Assembly: GCA_011800805.1 (NCBI GenBank)
Contig: MPNW01001071.1
Location: forward strand, 1-14,844
Direction: 5' to 3'
DNA from: Hirudo medicinalis
Lineage: Eukaryota; Annelida; Clitellata; Hirudinida; Hirudinidae
Length of the DNA stretch: 14,844 nucleotides
Shown here: in pieces, positions 9,501 through 14,844 of the stretch
How positions within the stretch are numbered: the first letter of the stretch is position 1
Layout of the letters: each line of letters starts with the position of its first letter
Position numbers and translations under genes: made by a program
Notes under the pieces: model-generated
Told to the model about the DNA's origin: nothing
The model's database searches: none
The model's input: the letters and a program-made list of their open reading frames with translations, nothing else

Positions 9501-10415
9501 CATTCCAGGTGTACACGGAGAAGCTGGACGAGCTGCGTCTTCTGACACGAGACTTGTTCGAGAGAGTCTTCGAGCTCGAGCAGAGGCCCTACTTTGTGGA
9601 GACCCTGAGCTCGAGGGTCAATCACAGCGAGTACTTCTTAGCTGGCATGGCCAACTTCACTGGAGAGGACCAGCCATTCACAAAGGTGGAGTTTGACACC
9701 CTCAAGACTCTCATCAAGGACACCAAGGTAATGATGGTGATGATGTCGATTATATTTTTTTATCATCGGAATACTTGATCCTGTTCTTGGTGGCTGAAAC
9801 TGTGGGGGTCGCAATGCTCGAGTGATTGTGAACCTTGCTTTCATTTCAATTCATTGTCTAAAAAGTCAATTTAAATGGGTTTTTTTTTTATAAAGCAATG
9901 TACATCCTATCGAGTTATTGTTGCATAAATATTTTGTGCTTCCATTTTTTAAAATTCTTAAACATAATTGTTTCTATCCAAGGCATGGAACAAAACAGTC
10001 CATGACGAGCAGAAAAAGACCCCTCTGACGGAGAAGCCCCGATTCACGGTCGAGGACTTAATGACCAAGATCAATGCCCTCGACAGGGAGATCAAGTACC
10101 TCGTCAACAAGGTCAAGAGCTACAAGCCCAAGATGAAACCGAGGGAGAATGCCACCGAAACTGCCGAGAAGGCGGGCGAAGGAGAGGCCGGTACGTCGAC
10201 GGATCGATTTGGACCCCTCGATTATTTCGTTCCTGTCGTCGATTGATCATCTTATAATTCTCTACTACCTCTCCATTTTTCCAGGTGATGAAAGTCCGCT
10301 CAAGGCAGAGGAGGATGATCAGGTGCCACCTCCCCCTGAGGAACCAAAACTGGAAATTCCAATTAAGGAAGAGAAGGACAAGTCCAAGGAGACTCACGAC
10401 AACGGAGAGCTATAA
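3474..10415 (+). CDS. HYOU1: HYOU1 (hypoxia up-regulated protein 1; GRP170/ORP150), 23 exons, 995 aa
   Basis: ER-luminal Hsp110/GRP170-family chaperone: holdase for unfolded proteins and nucleotide-exchange factor for BiP. Exons: 3474-3531, 3712-3773, 3948-3979, 4170-4248, 4483-4637, 4719-4795, 4920-5048, 5232-5336, 5441-5516, 5596-5917, 6159-6241, 6396-6528, 6646-6833, 7048-7189, 7324-7387, 7502-7587, 7965-8075, 8455-8526, 8695-8939, 9108-9318, 9509-9727, 9983-10190, 10285-10415. They sum to 2988 nt, all phases agree, and the 995 aa are close to the about 999 aa of human HYOU1. The start has A at -3 and G at +4, with an in-frame TAG at 3462. Residues 1 to about 21 form a signal peptide. Hsp70-family signatures are [13 protein letters not shown] (163-175), [14 protein letters not shown] (219-232) and [15 protein letters not shown] (371-385). 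At least nine N-X-S/T sequons (N211, N260, N602, N629, N678, N848, N859, N886, N939) fit a glycosylated ER protein. Introns 11 and 17 appear to use GC donors. The C-terminus is HDNGEL. The least certain junction is the exon 17 donor. Confidence 0.96.
6242..6395 (+). other. HYOU1: HYOU1 intron 11, probable GC-AG intron
   Basis: The reading frame ([19 protein letters not shown]) joins only if exon 11 ends at 6241, giving the donor GGAAG|GCAAGC. This is the standard strong GC-type donor: full match to the U1 site at -2, -1, +1 and +3 to +5, with C replacing T at +2. The acceptor is cgtcgcag before 6396. No GT donor nearby restores the frame and the conserved residues. A T-to-C sequencing error at 6243 would look the same. 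Confidence 0.8.
6646..7387 (+). other. HYOU1: HYOU1 exons 13-15: beta-sandwich substrate-binding domain
   Basis: Residues 438-568. VEFDR opens the domain after the linker strand. Conserved GRP170 landmarks follow: [32 protein letters not shown], and [20 protein letters not shown] (human [20 protein letters not shown]). The block ends at [15 protein letters not shown], where the charged linker begins. Introns 13 (214 nt) and 14 (134 nt) interrupt it. Confidence 0.9.
7502..8841 (+). other. HYOU1: HYOU1 exons 16-19 (first part): acidic, low-complexity linker
   Basis: Residues 569 to about 707 are rich in Glu, Lys, Asp and Thr (for example [20 protein letters not shown]), matching the long disordered acidic insertion typical of GRP170. 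It starts after the conserved [10 protein letters not shown] segment (human LGNTISSLFGG). Three N-glycosylation sequons lie inside it. Exons 17 (111 nt) and 18 (72 nt) are both phase 0-0, so skipping either would keep the frame. The introns here are the longest of the gene (377 and 379 nt). Confidence 0.85.
8076..8454 (+). other. HYOU1: HYOU1 intron 17, probable GC-AG intron with read-through frame
   Basis: Exon 18 must be entered in phase 0. The best phase-0 donor after exon 17 is CAG|GCTAGT, which matches the U1 consensus at seven of nine positions despite C at +2. The alternative AGT|GTTTTG two codons later is much weaker, and GT donors at nearby offsets are phase 1 and give a stop at once (A|GATGA). 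If the intron is retained, the frame stays open to a TAA at about 8239 and adds an Arg-rich tail of some 54 residues, removing the whole C-terminal domain and the retention tail. Confidence 0.6.
8842..10415 (+). other. HYOU1: HYOU1 exons 19 (end)-23: helical C-terminal domain and retention tail
   Basis: Residues about 708-995. [20 protein letters not shown] resumes the fold after the linker. The helical lid follows: [31 protein letters not shown] (human FIFETQDKLYQ), VNHSEYFL (human LNHSSIFLKG), DTKAWNKTV and [19 protein letters not shown] (human ALDREVQYLLNKAKFTKPR). The last exon is a Pro/Glu/Lys-rich tail ending HDNGEL-stop (10413-10415). The expected HDEL/KDEL-type signal (human NDEL) is here NGEL, with Gly in the penultimate acidic position. 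Confidence 0.9.
9364..9393 (+). repeat. (GAT)n trinucleotide microsatellite in HYOU1 intron 20
   Basis: About ten uninterrupted GAT/TGA-phase units lie in intron 20, 45 bases after the donor. The tract is non-coding and likely polymorphic. Confidence 0.9.
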
Positions 10416-12394
10416 TGAAGACACTAACCCTTGCAGTTACGAGGACGTTATTATCGTCGTTGTAGTTGATTTTCTTGTTGCTATTGTTGTTGAAGTTATT
10501 ATTCAGACCTCACCACTTATTTTTACGTCGTCGTTGTTCAAAGTACCGAGTATTTCCTCACGTTTCAACGTCCTCCTCACTGCTCTCCGTTCATTCCAGG
10601 TGTTTCTACGATGTCGACGATGCATTAATTCACTACGACATTCAATCTTTGGGCTCTACCCAAACACCTGTCTAGGTTCATTCGGGTGCGAATCACGCAC
10701 ACTTTGTCGGATAAATTGATTAACTTTTCATCTCGTTGGTTCGGTATTTCATTTGTGGCACTTTTGCCGACAAAGTTTACCTGTTCAACTTTATAATCAC
10801 CTGGACGCACGCAGGAGAGCGTCTGCGTCCAATCGATCTTGCGTGCGTCACTTCTAGGCAAGTTTTGGAACCCGTCGTTCCATTGAGAGTTCGCTCTGCA
10901 AAGGGAACTGATGAACTGGCAGGCGTTCGTCGGTTTTGCTGCGTTTCGAGATGTAAATAGTGCTCTCGGGTGTTGCGTTCTTCGTTTCATTGTTTTCATT
11001 TTCTATCTAAACAGATGGACTTAGACTCCTCACGTGTATCGATTTGCCTGGATAGGAGAGGGTCTTGTGTGACGCGCCAAAAATTGATAGGGTCATTAAA
11101 TTGATTGGTTCATGGTGCGTGTGATGTGTTCAGGATAATGATTGTTCTTGAGATCGTGCGGTGGATGGTCTGTGAATGTCCAGTTTCTTCGTCTTGTAGG
11201 CTGTTGGGGATGTTTTGCATCATCGACATAATGACTTGATTGTCAGCGCAGACTTTGTCTAATCAGTGAATGGATTTGCTTCAGAAACATCACTTATTCC
11301 CTAATTTAAGTGTCAAGTTAAGTTCTCCTGAGTGTCATTACATTACGCTCAGGATTATAAATGCTATCACTGATACTGTTTCCTATACTTGTAATAAGTG
11401 CCGCCGTCCCTCTTCTCATTCCAGCGATCGTTAACTAGGTGGCTTTTGGAGAAAGCCCTAGCGCCGGGAATGTATTTACCTCTCCATAAATTTTAAGGAC
11501 TCCCACCCTTCTAGTAGCTGTGTCCGCAGTTGGATGATGTACACGTACAAGCGGCCAAGTTGTGCCAAATTTGGTCATGGATGAGGAAAAAAGAGTCACC
11601 AGATGACACATTCGTGCCCGGCTCCCGGACGACAATCACGCCCAGTGACAAATTTCTGTAATATAACGCCCATCTTCGAAGTCATATGATGCACGTTTGA
11701 AGTGGTCAGCAGTTATTAAAATACTTGATAAATTAATATGCAAAAGAAGCTGATTCATGGTACTCTTGTCATTCGATGTGAGACAAAACAAATTGGTGAT
11801 CAGAAAGGTGTTATTTGCTCCGGAGTTTCAGGTTGGAAAGGTAATCAGGTCTGTAGTTTAAGTGACGAGATTTTGGTTTTTAATTCTCTCAAAAAACAGT
11901 AATAAAAATAAATACTTAAAAGCCTCGGTGATACAAATCAATTACGAATTCAAATACAAACGATTAAAATTTAATCACGGATGCAAGAGCTTCTGCCATA
12001 TTGAAAGCGATCGGCGGCCGTGTTTGTTTTTGCCGACTTCAGGAAGCTGCTGGAGTCGTATTCGTGTTCTTAATGGTCGTGAGATCGTCCGAGTGAAAGT
12101 TAATAGTTGAAACGGTTGATGTATTTTTTCGTATGTACTGTTTCTTAGAATGCGACCATACGTCTGAAATACTTGATTGGCTTTCAAATGAAAGAAAATC
12201 TTTCTCCAAACTCCGCAGTCACTAGGATTAACTAGATTAAGTCGAAATTTATATTTTAACATTTCTTTAGAAAGTCATTTTACTTCGCGAGCGAGAATCG
12301 TATTCGGGAGAGGAAATAATACGTACAAAGTTTTTTTTACGATTGAATTGTTTTCAGACATTCTTGCAAGAGATTTTCACGACTAATTATTAAT
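10416..12394. other. Intergenic region between HYOU1 and the MRCK gene
   Basis: Nearly 2 kb with no exon or RNA gene that I can support. The first part must hold the HYOU1 3' UTR. Candidate poly(A) signals are ATTAAA at 11095-11100 and 11715-11720 and AATAAA at 11901-11906; the sequence alone does not decide between them. A moderately GC-rich patch at about 11430-11650 looks unlike its AT-rich flanks but carries no recognised element. The last few hundred bases presumably contain the MRCK promoter and 5' UTR. TTGTTTTCAG at 12348-12357 could be a splice acceptor of a 5' UTR intron. Confidence 0.5.
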
Positions 12395-12572
12395 ATGGCT
12401 GCCAAAGAACGATTGAAAAAATTGGAGCAGCTGTATCTGAAGGGCGTCAAAGAAAGTGAAGGACAGGCTCTGAGCATTGAGACTCTTCTCGATATCCTGA
12501 TTGCACTCTACGATGAGTGCTGTAGTTCTGCCCTTAGGAGGGAGAAGAGTATCCTGGAGTTTGTCGAATATG
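12395..12572 (+). CDS. CDC42BPA: MRCK (CDC42-binding protein kinase) first coding exon; gene continues beyond window
   Basis: Encodes 59 residues plus one base. [13 protein letters not shown], then [20 protein letters not shown], then [14 protein letters not shown] match the N-terminus of MRCK alpha/beta (recalled human form: [33 protein letters not shown]). This helical segment precedes the AGC kinase domain and mediates dimerisation. MRCKs are Cdc42 effectors that phosphorylate myosin regulators at the cell cortex. The ATG has A at -3 and G at +4, and an in-frame TGA lies upstream at 12344-12346. The exon ends TAT G|GTGAGT in phase 1, the position where the human protein continues with Ala-Lys-Pro-Phe. 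No later exon is in the window, so the kinase domain is off the right edge. Many invertebrates have one MRCK gene (Drosophila gek), so the alpha/beta label is only a family pointer. ROCK kinases are less likely because this N-terminal motif is MRCK-specific. Confidence 0.87.
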
Positions 12573-13653
12573 GTGAGTGCCCCATCTTTCTGCTTTTAGC
12601 TCAATTCAAGCTTTGAAGCTTTGCTTTATAATAGTCTTGTGGTTTTCTAAGTTTTCTTATTATTAAAAGCTACTATTGATGGTAAAAAATTATTTTAGGT
12701 CTAGACCTTGCATATTTAAATTGAATAGATGATATTTCATTATGCAAAATTTGTCGATAAAATCTCTCCAAGTGATTCAGTGATTAACCAAATTATACAG
12801 GTTGAATTCACCTGTATTCATTAATCATCTGCTCTGCTTAGATTTCTCTGCCTCCAAGATTTGAGAATTTGAGCTTAGACTGCTTGCTTTACTTAATCAC
12901 CTCAAAATGCTCAAAAAATATTCTCTCTTTTTTTATATTTCATGAAACTATAATTTATGTGGTGGATTTGTTGGTGGAATTATCAATGTTTGATTTTGTG
13001 AGGCTGATTTGATGGTAGCATCTCTTGACCACATTGTTTTACCTTATTCCGCTGTGCGATGAGAAATTGATCGACTCAACCACCGATCCGCCCGATGGAA
13101 CGATGGCCGACGTTTAAACGTCCACTTAAATGGATCACAGGGCTAAATTGAATATGCTTTAAGCTGGCTAAGGGAAATGTGGTGACTTGATTCTAATTAA
13201 ATTATCTTGAATTTTCGTTAATTGCCTCACATTATTGTTTCGTTGTCGTCTTCATCGTTATCATCACCGTCACCATCTAGTTTACAAATTTTCCGTGATC
13301 ACTGTAATCTATTTTCTAGACTTCCATGCATCCATTCATTCATCCTTTCATGCACGTCTTTTTCTTTCATCGGTGCATTTATTTACATTTATTTATTTAT
13401 TTATTGCAAAATTGCAGAAACAAATTTAAACCCGATTCACCCGAGAAGTGTTGAATTGCTCAGCGTTGATTGTGATTAGATGATGGTGATTGTGTGCAAT
13501 GTGATAGTGATGACAATGATGATCATGATGATTAGGATCTATGCAAGCAGCTGTTTCTTGAGTGTGTAATGTTCTCAGTTGGATTTTAGGATTCTTTTAA
13601 CTATCAAAGAGAAATTCATTTCAACGCAGAGCTGTTTATCACATCTGCTAATG

Positions 13654-14022
13654 TCAACATCATCGTCATCACCATCACATCATCAACATCATCATCATCA
13701 TTGTCATCACCATCACAACTACCATCATCAACAGCATCATCATCATCACCGCCACATCTACCATCATCATCAACACCACCACATCTACCATCATCATCAT
13801 CATCACCACATCTACCATCATCATCATCACCACCACATCTACCATCATCATCATCACCACCACATCTACCATCATCATCATCACCACCACATCTACCATC
13901 ATCACCATCACAACTACCATCATCAACAGCATCATCATCATCACCACCACATCTACCATCATCATCATCACCACCACATCTACCATCATCATCATCATCA
14001 TCACCACCACATCTACCATCAC
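13654..14022 (+). repeat. CAT/CAC-rich minisatellite, 27-bp unit with 195-bp higher-order repeat
   Basis: The marker ATCTACC starts at 13756, 13783, 13810, 13837, 13864, 13891, 13951, 13978 and 14011. The first six are exactly 27 bases apart, and the last gap is 33. A distinct variant block containing CAACTACCATCATCAACAG occurs at 13716 and again at 13911, 195 bases apart and each 40 bases before the next ATCTACC. So a larger block has itself been partly duplicated. The tract lies inside MRCK intron 1. Confidence 0.92.
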
Positions 14023-14559
14023 TATGATACCCACATTTCCATCTCCTCTGGTTCAATAACCTAGGCTACTATTGCACCACTTTCCGATCAGATTGTTTGT
14101 GGAGCATTTTTGGGTGGCGGACCGATCCAATATCAAGATCACTTGACATGACTCTCCAGATTTTTATTAGACCTCCGGGCAACAAAAGAGGAGTTTATGC
14201 ATGCATGCATTCATTCCTTCATCCATTCACTCACTAACTCACTCACTCATTCATTTGATGTTTTGCATGACATCTCAGATGTTGCTTCCTATGAGTCTGG
14301 TTATGATTCTCTCTCACTGTGAATCACAATCATTCGCTGGGGATGTTTATTTTAATGTGGACATGTAGAATTTAACGATGGATAAGTCGCTGTTGGTGAT
14401 TGGATGGATTAGCAGAGGGATTTATGGACGGACGGACGTTCCACCTGGATTTAATCACCTGCTACATTATTTAGGATTCCTTCTTGGAATCTTTTCATAA
14501 CTGGCTTTTAATGAGAAGGGTTTCAACTCCAAAGTTGTGGAAGCGATGACAATGACCGT

Positions 14560-14601
14560 GACCGTGTTGACGATAACGATGACCGTGTTGACGATAACGA
14601 T
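14560..14601 (+). repeat. Perfect 21-bp tandem duplication
   Basis: GACCGTGTTGACGATAACGA plus one T occurs at 14560-14580 and again immediately at 14581-14601. It is flanked by a related degenerate GATGAC/GATAAG context. It is non-coding, inside MRCK intron 1. Confidence 0.9.
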
Positions 14602-14737
14602 GATAAGGATGAGATGCAGTGATGGTTACGATGGCGTAACATCCAGTTATTAAAATGTGAAGTTTTATCTCAGTACATGTTACTCAGTAATGTGGATGTG
14701 GTAGTAGAATGACAAAGATGAATATTGCAATATTTCT

Positions 14738-14844
14738 ATCCATCCATCCATCCATCCATCCATCCATCCATCCATCCATCCATCCATCCATCCATCCATC
14801 CATCCATCCATCCATCCATCCATCCATCCATCCATCCATCCATC
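14738..14844 (+). repeat. (ATCC)n / (CATC)n tetranucleotide microsatellite, truncated by window edge
   Basis: About 27 uninterrupted units fill the last 107 bases with no visible interruption and continue past the edge. The true length cannot be read here. Perfect runs of this size are usually recent and polymorphic. Confidence 0.95.

Larger units (their letters stand above)
12573..14844 (+). other. MRCK intron 1 (5' part), repeat-rich, no exon seen
   Basis: Starts with the strong donor GTGAGT and runs off the window. I searched by eye for the expected next exon (residues leading into the glycine-rich loop GRGAFGEV) and did not find it. Contents are AT-rich unique DNA to about 13370, then simple repeats: a TTTA-type tract at 13376-13406, the CAT/CAC minisatellite, an ATTC/ACTC-type degenerate tract at about 14197-14256, a 21-bp duplication and the terminal CATC run. 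Confidence 0.7.

Noticed and set aside
10285..10719. Plus-strand 144-residue open frame
   Set aside because: It begins in the +1 frame of the last HYOU1 exon and runs into the 3' UTR; it is Arg/Ser-rich without any recognisable domain.
11435..11635. Moderately GC-rich minus-strand 66-residue frame, possible transposon fragment
   Set aside because: No terminal repeats, target-site duplication or known domain could be seen; composition alone is not enough.
13716..14022. Regularly spaced repeats resembling a CRISPR array
   Set aside because: The unit and its spacing are the same low-complexity CAT/CAC sequence with no unique spacers, and the genome is an animal's.
13579..14064. Long plus-strand open frame coding His/Tyr-rich repeats, with mirror frames rich in Asp/Gly, Ser/Pro and Met/Val
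   Set aside because: All frames through a CAT/CAC trinucleotide-based repeat stay open automatically. It lies in an intron, has no conserved domain, and is equally open on both strands.

Overview
The window is nuclear DNA from an animal, most likely an invertebrate. Genes are split by short GT-AG (and two apparent GC-AG) introns, intergenic DNA is AT-rich with many simple repeats, and both recognisable intact genes are animal families. I cannot name the phylum.

Layout. (1) 1-2130, minus strand: a decayed copy of a HECT ubiquitin ligase, closest in my recall to TRIP12/UFD4-type enzymes. It has at least three in-frame stops and several frameshifts, and runs off the left edge before the catalytic C-lobe. 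Its upstream half (about 1145-2130) I cannot assign. (2) 2131-3473: AT-rich DNA with one unassigned minus-strand coding-like patch, then the presumed promoter of the next gene, which holds an ER-stress-element-like motif. (3) 3474-10415, plus strand: a complete 23-exon HYOU1 (GRP170/ORP150) gene. All splice phases agree and the exons join to a 995-residue ER-luminal Hsp110-family chaperone with signal peptide, Hsp70-type ATPase domain, beta domain, long acidic linker, helical C-terminal domain and a variant ER-retention tail (HDNGEL). (4) 10416-12394: intergenic, including the HYOU1 3' end and the promoter side of the next gene. (5) 12395-12572, plus strand: first coding exon of an MRCK kinase (CDC42BPA/B, Drosophila gek family). 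The rest of the window is its first intron, which holds a 27-bp CAT/CAC minisatellite and a (CATC)n tract that runs off the right edge.

HYOU1 and the MRCK gene lie head-to-tail about 2 kb apart, with no functional link that I know of. I see no prokaryotic-style cassette or new multi-gene system here. The points most worth a second look are the HECT relic, two probable GC-AG introns in HYOU1, two frame-neutral exons in its acidic linker, the odd NGEL terminus, and the ERSE-like motif upstream.
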